A model generated the notes under the pieces. The model was given only the letters and a program-made list of their open reading frames with translations. It was not told where the DNA came from and made no database searches. Shown piece after piece: positions 1 through 8,680 of a DNA stretch of 57,428 nt (its first letter is position 1; the number at the start of each line of letters is the position of its first letter). Source of the stretch: Oscillospiraceae bacterium (lineage in GTDB: Bacteria; Bacillota; Clostridia; Oscillospirales; Oscillospiraceae); the NCBI GenBank assembly GCA_017430985.1, contig JAFRLZ010000039.1:1-57428 (forward strand), read 5' to 3'. The translations under genes were made by a program, and so were the position numbers.

Positions 1-745
1 GTCTGCGTACCGAGCAGTTCACCGCTTACCGATCCGACGCGGTCTTCACAGATCACCTGGAAGGTCTTCTTCGCGGTCGTGACTGCGACGGTGGTATCCG
101 CTGTGATGGCCTGAGCCGGGAAAGTATAGCTGTCTTCACTGGTGACCGTCTGCGCCGCACCGTTGACGGTGATGCCGGTGATCTTATAGCCCGTCGCCGG
201 GGTGAAGACCATGGGCGTGTTCTGCTGACCGTGGGTGACCGTCTGGCTGGCGTTCGTGACCGTGCCGCCGTTGTCGATTGTGCCGGTTACTGTGTAGGTG
301 TTGAGCGCGAAATAGCGGTAAACCGTCGTCGCGCCGTTCACGGTCGCCTCGGAGCAGCCGGTGTAATGATACCCGGTGTAGTAGGCGTTGTTCGCCGCAT
401 TGCTGCCCCAGTCCGAGCCCTTGGCGGTGTCGCCGTAATTATAGGTCTTGGCGGCCTGCGTGCCGAGCAGTGTTCCGCTCGCCGATTCGACGCGGTCTTC
501 GCAAATCACCTGGAACTGCTTCTTCGCCGTCGTGACTGCGACGGTGGTATCCGTCGTGATGGCCTGCGCCGGGAAGGTGTAGCTGTTCTCGTTCGTGACC
601 GTCTGCGCCGCACCGTTGATCTTGATGCCGGTGATCTTATAGCCTGTCGCCGGGGTGAAGACCATCGCCTGGCTGATGTCGCCGTGGTTGACCGTCTGGC
701 TCGCGTTCGTCACCGTTCCGCCGTTGTTGATCGTACCGGTCAGGG
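1..745 (-). repeat. 453-base imperfect tandem repeat inside the surface protein gene
   Basis: Near-identical segments recur at a 453-base offset; for example the 21-mer beginning at 79 recurs at 532. In protein terms a 151-residue unit (TxTGTIxNGGTVTNASQTV to the QVICEDRV block) is present once completely and again up to the window edge. The array probably continues outside. Confidence 0.8.
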
Positions 746-3737
746 TATGGCTGATTGGCGTCCACTTGGCGTACAGCGTGACAACGCTGGTTGAACTATT
801 CCAGGCGCCGGTGCTTACTCCTGCGGAATAGCTGGTTCCTGTGCCGTTTGCCGCTGTGTTCCATCCGTCAAAGGAGTACCCTGTCGGCGTACTGAATCCT
901 GTCTGTGCCAGGGTGCGTGTGGTGTAATTGCTGCCGTAGGTGCGCCCGTTGGTATGCGTCCAAGTGCTCGCTGTGCCGCTCGGGGGATTGGAGTTATAGA
1001 TTACGTTATACCTATTCGGCGTCCACTGAGCCACCAGGGTAAGGTTGCCATACTTGCCGGATCCGATGTGCTGACTGGCCGAATAGGTGGTCGCTGACCA
1101 GTTGTTCACCGCAGACGCGAGCTTCCACCCGGCAAAGGTGTAGCCGCTGCGCGTAGGCGCGCCTTTTAGCGTCACATCTGTCTCGATCGTATAGCTCTGC
1201 TGGCTTACCGCGCTGCCGCCATTAGAATCATAGGTGATCGTATAGTTGATCGGCGTCCATTTTCCATGGAGTGTGGCGGAATACCATTGCGGTGTAATCG
1301 TGACAGAAGTTCCAGCGGAACCGGCCCTGTTGGTAAGCGCTTCATCCCAGTACCAGCCATCGAGATAATACCCGGTTTTTGTGGAGCTCGCTCCCGGAAG
1401 CGACCGTGTTATTTTACCGTCCTGGTCAAAATAGTCGTATCCGTTGACGTTCTCAACGCCGACGAAGGCTTCGCTGCCATACGCACCATGGTACCAGGAC
1501 AGCGTAGAATAAGAACCGCCGTTATGGTCGTTGAAACTTACGGAACGCTGAGAACCAACAACAAAGTAGAACGTCCTCGTAATATGATTATTATGGTTGG
1601 AGCTTTGATATCCGGAAACGGTTATTTTTATATAGTCGCCTTCGCGGGCACTGCCGCTTGCAGATACCGAAAAATTCTGATAGTAGTCAGCAAGCAAATG
1701 TTTACCGCCCCTACTCCACGACATTCTTCCGCCGCTGTGATCTTCGCCCGAAATCGAGGCATATCCGTTGTACCAAATGCCAACTCTTGAGGCCCAGCCG
1801 TTGTCTCCGCCGCCGTTGAGATGGAGGAAGCTGTTGCTCAACGTTACGCCAGGGAGGAGGAATACAGGCCATACAGCGCCATTTTGACCAAGGCCAATCG
1901 GATTGCTTCCAGTTTGACTCGTCGTATAGAATCGCCCGGCATCAAACGCCGCGCCGCCGTTTTCCATCCAGTCCGTCACCAGTATCTCGAATTCCGTACC
2001 ATCGTTGAAGACGATGGTCAGGGTCTCGCTGGTATAGAAAGGCGCCAAAGAAGTCAGCAGCCAGTCGCCGTCGACTTGCTCGACCGCGAGCAGCGTCGGG
2101 TCGGAGAAGCTCACGCTCGCCACGTCCGCCACGTTGTAGTCGTAGCCGAGCTGGGCAAAGACCTCGGACAGGAGGACGCTGCTCTCACCATCGATGGAGA
2201 AGACCTTGTCGCCGTTGTGGAAGTCGACCGTGTAGCCGATGAAGGTGGACAGGCTGTTCACGTCCGCCTCCAGGCCCTCGTCAACCGCCTCGGCCTGCGC
2301 GTCCTCAAAGTACACCGCGTCATCCTCGCCCGTGGCTTCCTGCGCAGCGGCGGAGGCCGCCGTCATGGTGGAGGCCACCAGCTCGTCATGCAGCACGACC
2401 GCGCTGCCGCTGGCCGCAATGGCTGCCGCGTCGTCCAGCACGTGGACCATGCCGTAGCGGTCCGCCCCGCCGACGTCAAAGCCCGTCAGCTTCACGGTCA
2501 CGCCCAGCTCCTCCGGCTGCCAGACCTTGCCTGCGCCGTCGACGATCGTGACGTCCAGCGCCACGAAGTCCGCCAGCTCACCGGCGATGCCCGCGACATT
2601 GGCCGCTTCGAGCACCTGCTCGGCTGCGCTCTGATTCACGAAGGTGACTACCAGGCGCGCGCCCTCCGGCATATAGCCGCTGACGACCGCGCCGTAGCGT
2701 CCGCAGGACTTGCTCAGCTCCTGGTAGCTCAGCGCGGGAGCAGGTTCGACCTCTTCAGTCGGCTGCTGCTCGATCTCTTCGAGCTCTTCAGCGGGCTCCT
2801 CGATCTCTTCGAGTTCCTCAGCGGGTTCTTCGACCGGCTCCTCGACCTTCTCCACTGGCGTTACCGGGAAGGTGACGTTCAGCGTGAAGGCGGCGGGCAG
2901 AGCGTCCACGTACAGCGTGGCCCAGCCCTGCTTCGTGATCTTCAAGTTGCCGTTTTCGACCGAGAAGACTTTCACCAGCTTGCCGTCGCGAAGCTCGACC
3001 GTCGGGTCGCCTTCGCCTTCGGCGGGCGCGGCTTCCTCGCCCTCAGCAGGGGCGGGGGCTTCGCCGAGATCCATCAGGATCTCGATGCTGTCCTTCTCGC
3101 CAAGCGTAATGCCCGTGAAGAAGAGCTTGACCTTGCCCTCGGCCTGCGCTCCTTCGAGAGCGACCGTGGCTTTCGCCGTCAGCGTGAAGAAGTCCTGCTC
3201 GGCCTCAAAGGCCGCGGCGTTCGCCGCCTCGACGGACTTCGCCGCGAACCAGGGACGGCCGCTGACCTTCAGCTCCGCGCCCTCCGCTGCCGTGCCGTAG
3301 AACATGACGCCGTTGTCCAGCAGCGTCACGCGGGCGACTCCGTCATCCTCTTCCTCGGCCAGCGCATCGGCGAGCGCCTGCTCGTCAGCCGGGGCGGGAG
3401 CCTCGGGCTCCTCGGGCTGTTCGGGGACGTCGGGGTTTTCCGGTGCGGGAGCCTCGGGCTCCTCGTCCTCGCCGTCCTCGGGTTCTTCCGCTTGCTGCCC
3501 CTCTTCCGGGGCGTTCTCCTGCGAGGGAGTTTCCTCCTCCCCCGGGGCAGCGTTTTCTCCCGGAGCCGCGTTCTCGGCGTCTTCCGACTCCGAGCCGCCC
3601 CCCGGGTCAACCGCGTCTGCCGCGGCCGCCGCCTCTTCCGTCGCCGCTTCATCCAGTTCCGCCAGCGCGAAGGGCGTCGGCAGAAGCGAGACCAGCAGCA
3701 TCAGGCAGAGGAACAGGGAAAGTATCCGTTTCCTCAT
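1..3737 (-). CDS. Large secreted surface protein with InlB-type repeats (3' end outside window)
   Basis: The frame is open from the ATG at 3737 to the window edge, about 1,245 codons, so the C-terminus is missing. A GAGGAG ribosome binding site lies 7 bases upstream. The product begins with a signal peptide (MRKRILSLFLCLMLLVSLLP). An acidic, proline- and glutamate-rich linker (about residues 25-120) follows, then long beta-rich segments, then Listeria-Bacteroides (InlB B) repeats of the form TITYDSNGGSAV...GYTFAGW at about residues 820-980. Toward the edge a 151-residue unit (TGTINNGGTVTNASQTV ... FQVICEDRV) starts to repeat. Such proteins are typically wall-attached adhesins, but the sorting signal would lie beyond the window, so anchoring is unknown. 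It is transcribed alone and convergent to nothing visible. Ligand unknown. Confidence 0.85.
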   Translation of the reverse strand, partial: MRKRILSLFLCLMLLVSLLPTPFALAELDEAATEEAAAAADAVDPGGGSESEDAENAAPGENAAPGEEETPSQENAPEEGQQAEEPEDGEDEEPEAPAPENPDVPEQPEEPEAPAPADEQALADALAEEEDDGVARVTLLDNGVMFYGTAAEGAELKVSGRPWFAAKSVEAANAAAFEAEQDFFTLTAKATVALEGAQAEGKVKLFFTGITLGEKDSIEILMDLGEAPAPAEGEEAAPAEGEGDPTVELRDGKLVKVFSVENGNLKITKQGWATLYVDALPAAFTLNVTFPVTPVEKVEEPVEEPAEELEEIEEPAEELEEIEQQPTEEVEPAPALSYQELSKSCGRYGAVVSGYMPEGARLVVTFVNQSAAEQVLEAANVAGIAGELADFVALDVTIVDGAGKVWQPEELGVTVKLTGFDVGGADRYGMVHVLDDAAAIAASGSAVVLHDELVASTMTAASAAAQEATGEDDAVYFEDAQAEAVDEGLEADVNSLSTFIGYTVDFHNGDKVFSIDGESSVLLSEVFAQLGYDYNVADVASVSFSDPTLLAVEQVDGDWLLTSLAPFYTSETLTIVFNDGTEFEILVTDWMENGGAAFDAGRFYTTSQTGSNPIGLGQNGAVWPVFLLPGVTLSNSFLHLNGGGDNGWASRVGIWYNGYASISGEDHSGGRMSWSRGGKHLLADYYQNFSVSASGSAREGDYIKITVSGYQSSNHNNHITRTFYFVVGSQRSVSFNDHNGGSYSTLSWYHGAYGSEAFVGVENVNGYDYFDQDGKITRSLPGASSTKTGYYLDGWYWDEALTNRAGSAGTSVTITPQWYSATLHGKWTPINYTITYDSNGGSAVSQQSYTIETDVTLKGAPTRSGYTFAGWKLASAVNNWSATTYSASQHIGSGKYGNLTLVAQWTPNRYNVIYNSNPPSGTASTWTHTNGRTYGSNYTTRTLAQTGFSTPTGYSFDGWNTAANGTGTSYSAGVSTGAWNSSTSVVTLYAKWTPISHTLTGTINNGGTVTNASQTVNHGDISQAMVFTPATGYKITGIKINGAAQTVTNENSYTFPAQAITTDTTVAVTTAKKQFQVICEDRVESASGTLLGTQAAKTYNYGDTAKGSDWGSNAANNAYYTGYHYTGCSEATVNGATTVYRYFALNTYTVTGTIDNGGTVTNASQTVTHGQQNTPMVFTPATGYKITGITVNGAAQTVTSEDSYTFPAQAITADTTVAVTTAKKTFQVICEDRVGSVSGELLGTQ

Positions 3738-3880
3738 GGCTTCACTCCTCACGATCTAAAACTTGATGCGTCTGTATGTTCTTCAGCAGCCGGGCGCATC
3801 CCCCGTGCCGCCGTCCGTGTACTGTGTTGTTCGCGGCTCCGCGGCCGCCTGCCATTGTCGTCCGCAGCCGCCGCTTCCGC

Positions 3881-3942
3881 CCCGTCTGAGACGCCGGGTC
3901 GATTCGCCGCGCGCTTCCTCTCCCGCCCGTCTGAGACGCCGG
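3881..3942. repeat. 17-base direct repeat pair
   Basis: CCCGTCTGAGACGCCGG occurs at 3881-3897 and again at 3926-3942, 45 bases apart, in the upstream region of the surface protein gene. Function unknown; it may be duplication debris. Confidence 0.6.
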
Positions 3943-4262
3943 ACGTTCTCGGAATACCGCTTCCGCCAGCTCGCCGAGGCCCTCATTTTACTTATGTAAA
4001 CGAAAAAGGGTGCACTACGGCCAAGCATAAATATCCTTGTCTATTAAAGCACAAAATGGATCTGAATACAAGGAAAAAAGATCGTCAAAATACTATAAGT
4101 TTTTGGAGCTTTTTCCAGTCTTTCCGATTCTGCCAACTGCATCATAACACGGGCAGCGTCAATAAAAGCGTCAAAAGAACAGAGGAAATGAGGCGTGCCA
4201 TGTACGACCGGAACAAGGTGCAGCAGCCTGATGCGCTCCCTCGCGCGCGCGTAATTATAATA

Positions 4263-4336
4263 GTAGGGACCGACGCCCACGGCGGCCCGCGAGCGGCCAA
4301 GATCGTTTGACTCCGCTTCGCTCCGCTCAGGATGAC
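4263..4336. repeat. Dispersed non-coding repeat fragments
   Basis: Positions 4263-4291 resemble 31231-31259 (GTAGGG.CCG.....CGGCCCGCG with a few differences). The adjoining stretch to 4336 (GACTCCGCTTCGCTCCGCTC then AGGATGACA) resembles an intergenic repeat that I recall as common in gut Clostridia. Both are non-coding. Confidence 0.5.
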
Positions 4337-4368
4337 AGCGGGGCGCCGACCTAACACTATATAATATA

Positions 4369-4398
4369 GCGGCCGCCGTTCCGTGGAACGGCGGCCGC
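4369..4398 (-). terminator. Hairpin at the end of the Rnf-like operon
   Basis: Perfect 14-base inverted repeat (GCGGCCGCCGTTCC) with a two-base loop directly after the last gene of the operon. The following minus-strand bases are A/T-rich (TATATTATATAG) but not a clean T run. Confidence 0.6.
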
Positions 4399-4416
4399 CT
4401 GTCCTTTTCGATTCTC

Positions 4417-4902
4417 TCAGACCTTCAGGTCCACCCGATGCACGAGGAGCGCGGAGACCGCGCCGATCGCGATGCCTGCGACCGTGCCGCTGAGGATCAG
4501 CACCGGCAGGTAGTAGACGACATTGGGTCCCATGAGCGCCCAGGCCATCAGGATCTGGCCCACATTGTGCAGCACGCCGCCGATCACGCTGACCGCAACG
4601 CAGCTGAGCTTATCCCAGCGCTTGAGTACGATCATGCCGACCAAGCTCAGCACCGCGCCGGCCGCGCTGTACAGCAGGCTCGCCACATGGCCGAACAGCA
4701 GCGACACAAGCGCCACACGCAGCAGCGAGACGCCGACGGCCTCCTTCCAGCCCAGCTTGTAGAGCACGAAGATCACTGCGATGTTCGCCAGGCCCAGTTT
4801 CACCCCCGGGATGCCCGGCGAGGGGATCTGACTCTCGACATAGGACAGGATCATCGCCAGCGCGACGCACATGGCCATGACCGTGATCCGTTTGGTTTTC
4901 AT
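4417..4902 (-). CDS. Gx transporter family membrane protein (Hpre_diP_synt_I family)
   Basis: 161 residues, almost entirely hydrophobic, with about five membrane segments and a GIPGVKLGLANI motif typical of the Gx transporter family, long mis-named heptaprenyl diphosphate synthase component I. Relatives are predicted to move a small substrate across the membrane and occur in flavin-based extracellular electron transfer loci, where I recall the name EetB. It is the last gene of the Rnf-like operon, 10 bases after the NusG-II gene, in the position normally held by rnfB. Substrate unknown; a flavin or quinone precursor is possible by context. Confidence 0.8.
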   Translation of the reverse strand: MKTKRITVMAMCVALAMILSYVESQIPSPGIPGVKLGLANIAVIFVLYKLGWKEAVGVSLLRVALVSLLFGHVASLLYSAAGAVLSLVGMIVLKRWDKLSCVAVSVIGGVLHNVGQILMAWALMGPNVVYYLPVLILSGTVAGIAIGAVSALLVHRVDLKV

Positions 4903-4912
4903 CCTGTCTCGC

Positions 4913-5293
4913 CTACCCTACCGTGAAATCGACGCCGTTGGACTCCCCGCTCTCGACCGTCACCGTCAGCCGGTTCGGCAGACAGGTGATGACCTGGCCG
5001 GTGTAGTGGATCTTCCCCTGCTTCACGCAGAGCAGATCCGGGCAGTTCGCCTCCGACAGCCAGGCCTGCCCGTCCTCGATGACGAGGATGTTGCTGCCGC
5101 CGTTGAGCGGGAATACGCCGTCGACCGAAAGCAAATGGCGCTCGGTCTCGACCCCGTCCACGCGCACGACGGCCACGCCCCCCTCTTCGCGCCCGATGCT
5201 GAGCACGAGCCAGAGGACGGCCGCAAGCAGCAGCAGGCCGACGATGACGATCAGATCCGCGCGGAGCGTTTTGCCCGCGGACGCCTGCTTCAT
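4913..5293 (-). CDS. NusG domain II-containing extracytoplasmic protein
   Basis: 126 residues. One N-terminal membrane anchor (LIVIVGLLLLAAVLWLVL, residues 14-31) is followed by a small beta domain outside the membrane. It has the family signature CPDLLCVKQG then CLPN, three cysteines that are strictly placed in NusG_II proteins found beside Rnf and extracellular electron transfer genes (EetA-like, as I recall). The ATG overlaps the rnfA stop codon (ATGA), so translation is coupled. Despite the family name it has no transcription role; a redox or cofactor-handling role at the outer membrane face is inferred from context. Confidence 0.8.
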   Translation of the reverse strand: MKQASAGKTLRADLIVIVGLLLLAAVLWLVLSIGREEGGVAVVRVDGVETERHLLSVDGVFPLNGGSNILVIEDGQAWLSEANCPDLLCVKQGKIHYTGQVITCLPNRLTVTVESGESNGVDFTVG

Positions 5294-5823
5294 TGGAAGT
5301 TGAAGGCGGTGAGCGCCAGCGCGACGATCGCCGCGGCGAGGATCTGGATCGGGAAGCCGCGGAAGGCCTTGGGCAGATGCTGCTCTTCGATCCTATCCTG
5401 TACGCCGGAGAGCAGGAAGAGCGCGAGCAGGAAGCCAAGGCCGACCCCCAGCGCGCTCAGGATCACCGTGAGGAGCTCTTCCGCCGCGGCGACGTTCAGC
5501 GCCAGGGCAAACACCGCGCTGTTGAGCGCGATGACCGGGAACCAGAGGCCGAGCTTCTTCCCGAGCAGTAGCTGGAGCAGATAGACCAGCGCCAGTACCA
5601 GAACGGCGGCGGCCAGGAGCTGCCAGTAGGCCGGGAGCAGAGCGCGCAGCAGCCAGAGCAGCGCGGAGAGCAGCAGCGTGACGCCCGTGACGGAGAGCCC
5701 GAGGGCCAGGATCTTGTCCCTCTGACGCGAGAAGCCGAGCAGGGGCGTCAGGCCGAGATAAGCCGTCAGCGCGTAATTGTTGACAAGGACGAAGCCCAGG
5801 ATGAGAAGGATCGTTTCTTTCAT
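5290..5823 (-). CDS. rnfA: Rnf-like complex subunit RnfA lacking Fe-S ligand cysteines
   Basis: 177 residues with six membrane helices. The RnfA signature LVNNYALTAYLGLTPLLGFS is clear, as is the central FPVIALNSAVFAL. In known RnfA these read LGLCPFxGVS and TNCAVLG; the two cysteines bind half of the intramembrane [2Fe-2S] cluster. Here they are Thr26 and Ser102, and the protein contains no cysteine at all. I chose ATG 5823 because AAGGAGG lies 7 bases upstream; a GTG at 5829 is in frame. It lies 2 bases after rnfE. Family assignment is firm; how it conducts electrons is open. Confidence 0.85.
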   Translation of the reverse strand: MKETILLILGFVLVNNYALTAYLGLTPLLGFSRQRDKILALGLSVTGVTLLLSALLWLLRALLPAYWQLLAAAVLVLALVYLLQLLLGKKLGLWFPVIALNSAVFALALNVAAAEELLTVILSALGVGLGFLLALFLLSGVQDRIEEQHLPKAFRGFPIQILAAAIVALALTAFNFQ

Positions 5824-5825
5824 GC

Positions 5826-6458
5826 TCACGCCTCCTTATCTTCCGGCGCAAGGCCGGCGGCCGCGCGGGTCAGCGCGCCCATGCCGGACTGTACTGGGAA
5901 CAGTCTGTTGACGACGGCCAGCAGGACGGCGAAGACAATCAGCCCGCCGGAGGCCTGCGTCAGCAGGGGGATCTTATAGTCCTTGAGCGCCTCGACGGGA
6001 GATCCGGCGAAGCTTGCGGCGCCGAAGAGCTCGCGCAGAGCCGCGAGGATCAGCACGAAGACCGTGAAGCACAGCCCGCTCAGCAGCGCGTTGAGCAATC
6101 CCCTGCCGAGCCCTTGCTCCATACTGTTCTCGGCGGAGCCGAAGAGCAGCAGATCCACCGCGAGGACCGCGGCGTAGAAGCCGAGCATCGCAAAGGCGGA
6201 GGGCAGGAAAGCCTGCAGCAGGAGCTGCGCCATGGAGGCAAAGCCCGCCACGACCAGGAGTGCCGCCGGAAGCCGCGCGTCCTCCGGGATCAGCTTGCGC
6301 AGCAGACCCAGCACCAGCGCGGAGCAGAGCAGCACGCCCAGCACAGCTGCGCTCATGCCCAGTGCGGCGCGGACGTCCGTGCTGGCGCCAAGCGCGGGAG
6401 CGGCGCCCAGGAACAAAAGCGTCACAGGGTTAAGGAACAGCAACTTTTCTTGTTTCAT
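5826..6458 (-). CDS. rnfE: Rnf-like complex subunit RnfE lacking Fe-S ligand cysteines
   Basis: 210 residues, six membrane helices, paralogous to RnfA and inserted in the opposite topology in known complexes. LNPVTLLFLGAAPALGAST matches the RnfE block NSALVQLLGLCPLLAVTST, with Ala20 in place of the cluster cysteine. The second ligand region TNCIVVGRAEA reads AVDLLLFGSAEN, with Leu replacing Cys. The two cysteines present lie elsewhere in helices. Start ATG 6458 has GGGGGA 8 bases upstream. The C-terminal tail after residue 195 is cytoplasmic and acidic. With RnfA this indicates a pair that cannot hold the usual cluster. Confidence 0.85.
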   Translation of the reverse strand: MKQEKLLFLNPVTLLFLGAAPALGASTDVRAALGMSAAVLGVLLCSALVLGLLRKLIPEDARLPAALLVVAGFASMAQLLLQAFLPSAFAMLGFYAAVLAVDLLLFGSAENSMEQGLGRGLLNALLSGLCFTVFVLILAALRELFGAASFAGSPVEALKDYKIPLLTQASGGLIVFAVLLAVVNRLFPVQSGMGALTRAAAGLAPEDKEA

Positions 6459-6462
6459 CGGT

Positions 6463-7749
6463 TCATTCCCCCATTTCCGCCAGAAGTGCGAAGGCTTCGA
6501 AGACGTCTCTCGTTGCGGCGTCGACCGCCTCGGTGCTCATGGTCGCACCGGCGATCAGGGCCTGCTCGCCGCTGTAGCTCTCGCCCGTCAGGCCGATAAA
6601 GCCTTCCTTGTAGCTCGGCTCATCCAGCGTGTAGCTGTTGAAATACTCGGAATGGAGGATCAGCTCAGCCACCCGCCAGGAGACGATCGCGCCGTTTTCA
6701 TCCAGCACGTAGTAGAGCTCCATGACCTCGTTGGAATAGCCGTAAGGCCGTGCGGCAAAGCCATAGCGTATGCCCTCGGCCGTCTCGGCCTTGTAGACGC
6801 CGGTGATGCTGCTGCACAGACCGGGGATCTCCACGGGGACAAGCTCCGTTTCCTCTCCGACCATACGGCCCAGGGCCTTGGTCTGCTTGGCGGAGAGGTC
6901 CTCGGCCTTGGCCGCGGACAGCGCGGCGATCTCGTCGAGCAGAGCCGCATCGACGGCGTCTGTCACGTCATCGCCGGCCGTGTTGTAGAGCTTCACGCCG
7001 CCGATAGCGGTGCAGACGGCGAGGTAGTTCCCGTCCGCGCTGACGAACCAGGCAAAACCGCTGCCGTTGGCTGCCTGATAGCCGCCCGTCACGCTGCCGC
7101 TGCCTTCGAGCTCCTCGCCCTGCACGGCGCCGGCCTTGTTGACGATGCCGGGATATACCTGCGAGATCAGCTCATTGAGCAGCTGGGCGTCATCCTTCTC
7201 GGCCGCGGCGAAGAGGCCGTTGTCGATCAGTGTGTTGAAGCCGTCGTTGACGGCGTTCTTGATGGCTGCGGAGGAGAAGGTCACACCGGCGACCAGGTTG
7301 ACGCCCGAGAGCGTACTGTCCTGTCCGGCGAAGGCAGGCAGGAAGCCCGGATCCAGTTCCTTGGTCTCACCGCTGGACTCGATATCGAGCGAGACGATCC
7401 TGCCCTCAAAGTCGATGACAAGGGCAAGCTCGATCGGAATATCCTTGGTGTAGCCTTCAAAGGTGGCAAGACGCAGGAGATAGGTCTGTTTGGTCTCGTC
7501 CCGATATACGGACTGCACGCTTTCGGCCGTCACCGTGAGTGCGGAGGCAGCGGGATCGCTGCGGTCGTACAGCAGCACGGAATCGCCGAGCAGGGCCTTC
7601 TCGGCCTCAGCTGCGGCTTCGGCGGCCAGACGTTCGTTCTCCGCCACGATCGGAGCGGTGAAGCCGTTGACCCCGTAGACGCCCGCAGCCATCAGCGCGA
7701 GCAGGAGCACGAGGCAGAGCGCCGTGCGCAAAACAGGTTTCTGTTTCAT
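6463..7749 (-). CDS. rnfG: RnfG-like protein with two FMN-binding domains
   Basis: 428 residues, about twice the usual RnfG length. One N-terminal membrane anchor (residues 8-28) is followed by two extracytoplasmic FMN_bind domains. Each ends with an ApbE flavinylation-type motif: LVAGVTFSSAAI (Thr157) and LIAGATMSTEAV (Thr403), compared with the canonical SGATxS/T. The second is the better match. RnfG passes electrons through FMN bound by a phosphoester to threonine; two sites suggest a two-flavin wire. ATG 7749 was chosen because GGGAGG lies 8 bases upstream; a GTG at 7758 would overlap rnfD. The duplication is seen; loading of both sites is inferred. Confidence 0.85.
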   Translation of the reverse strand: MKQKPVLRTALCLVLLLALMAAGVYGVNGFTAPIVAENERLAAEAAAEAEKALLGDSVLLYDRSDPAASALTVTAESVQSVYRDETKQTYLLRLATFEGYTKDIPIELALVIDFEGRIVSLDIESSGETKELDPGFLPAFAGQDSTLSGVNLVAGVTFSSAAIKNAVNDGFNTLIDNGLFAAAEKDDAQLLNELISQVYPGIVNKAGAVQGEELEGSGSVTGGYQAANGSGFAWFVSADGNYLAVCTAIGGVKLYNTAGDDVTDAVDAALLDEIAALSAAKAEDLSAKQTKALGRMVGEETELVPVEIPGLCSSITGVYKAETAEGIRYGFAARPYGYSNEVMELYYVLDENGAIVSWRVAELILHSEYFNSYTLDEPSYKEGFIGLTGESYSGEQALIAGATMSTEAVDAATRDVFEAFALLAEMGE

Positions 7750-7750
7750 A

Positions 7751-8677
7751 TCAGACACCTCCCAGCGGCTTTCTCCGCGTCCATCTCTCGAGCCAGGGGG
7801 CGAGGATGTTCATACAGAGGATGGAGTAGGACACGCCCTCGGGCAGAACGCAGAAGCGGCGGATCACAAAGGTGATGAGGCCGCAGCCAAGCGCGAAGAG
7901 CATCCGCCCTTCCGCCGTGATGGGCGTGGTGGTGTAGTCGGTGGCCATGAAGACCGCGCCAAGCACCAGGCCGCCCGCGAGCACCTCGTAGAGAGCGGTG
8001 CTGAAGCTGCCGGTCGCGATGAGATAGCAGACGAAGACGGTGCCGATGAAGATCACCGGGGTCTGCCAATGGATCACGCGGCGCAGGAGCAGATAGGCAA
8101 AGCCGACCAGCAGCGCAAGGATGCAGGTCTCGCCTATGGCGCCGCCGCGCAGTCCGAGGAACATCTGTCCGATGGTCGGAAGCCCGGCGCCCTCGACGCC
8201 GATGAGATCCAGCGGGGTGGCGGAGCTAACCGCGTCTACCGCGGCGGGGATCGCACCGCCGGCCACCGTGGAGGTGAAGGCCATCAACATGAACACACGC
8301 GCCGTGATCGCGGGGTTGGCGAAGTTATGTCCCATGCCGCCGAAGGCGCATTTGACGAGCACGATGGCGAACACCGAGCCCACCGCGCACTGCCAGAGCG
8401 GCACTTTGGTGCTGAGGTTCAGCGCCAGCAGCAGGCCGGTCACGACAGCGCTCAGGTCTCCGACGGACTGCTTCCGGCGCGCGCAGAGATTGAACAGGAA
8501 TTCGGACGCGACGCAGCAGATCACGCAGGTGAGCATGATCCAGAGGGCCTGCAGTCCGAAGAGGACGACGCCGGCCACGGCGGCGGGAAGAAGCGCGAGG
8601 ATCACGTCGAGCATGATCCTTCTGCCGCTGGCGCCGCTGTGGATATGCGGGCCGGCAGACATGATCGGTCTATCCAT
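7751..8677 (-). CDS. rnfD: Rnf-like complex subunit RnfD
   Basis: 308 residues with about nine membrane helices. It carries the flavinylation motif DAVSSATPLD, with FMN expected on Thr154, and the conserved GGMGHNFANPAITARVFM block. RnfD is the membrane subunit that holds covalent FMN and is thought to carry the ion path. It lies 3 bases after rnfC and one base before rnfG, with GGGGGGA upstream of its ATG. Unlike RnfA and RnfE of this operon, its key motif is intact. Confidence 0.93.
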   Translation of the reverse strand: MDRPIMSAGPHIHSGASGRRIMLDVILALLPAAVAGVVLFGLQALWIMLTCVICCVASEFLFNLCARRKQSVGDLSAVVTGLLLALNLSTKVPLWQCAVGSVFAIVLVKCAFGGMGHNFANPAITARVFMLMAFTSTVAGGAIPAAVDAVSSATPLDLIGVEGAGLPTIGQMFLGLRGGAIGETCILALLVGFAYLLLRRVIHWQTPVIFIGTVFVCYLIATGSFSTALYEVLAGGLVLGAVFMATDYTTTPITAEGRMLFALGCGLITFVIRRFCVLPEGVSYSILCMNILAPWLERWTRRKPLGGV

Positions 8678-8680
8678 GGC

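Larger units (their letters stand above)
3738..4368. other. Long intergenic region upstream of the surface protein gene
   Basis: No convincing gene. Positions 3740-3965 are GC-rich and hold a 17-base direct repeat; 3980-4260 are AT-rich and probably carry the minus-strand promoter of the surface protein gene, although I cannot fix a -35/-10 pair. Positions 4263-4336 are dispersed-repeat sequence. Confidence 0.6.

Noticed and set aside
1821..4310. Long plus-strand open frame of over 800 codons
   Set aside because: It is the antisense shadow of the surface protein gene; the product is Arg/Gly/Leu-rich low-complexity with no domain, signal or ribosome binding site.
4913..5293. Transcription factor NusG
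   Set aside because: It has only the domain II family fold with a membrane anchor and a three-cysteine motif, lacks the NusG N-terminal and KOW domains, and lies in the redox operon.
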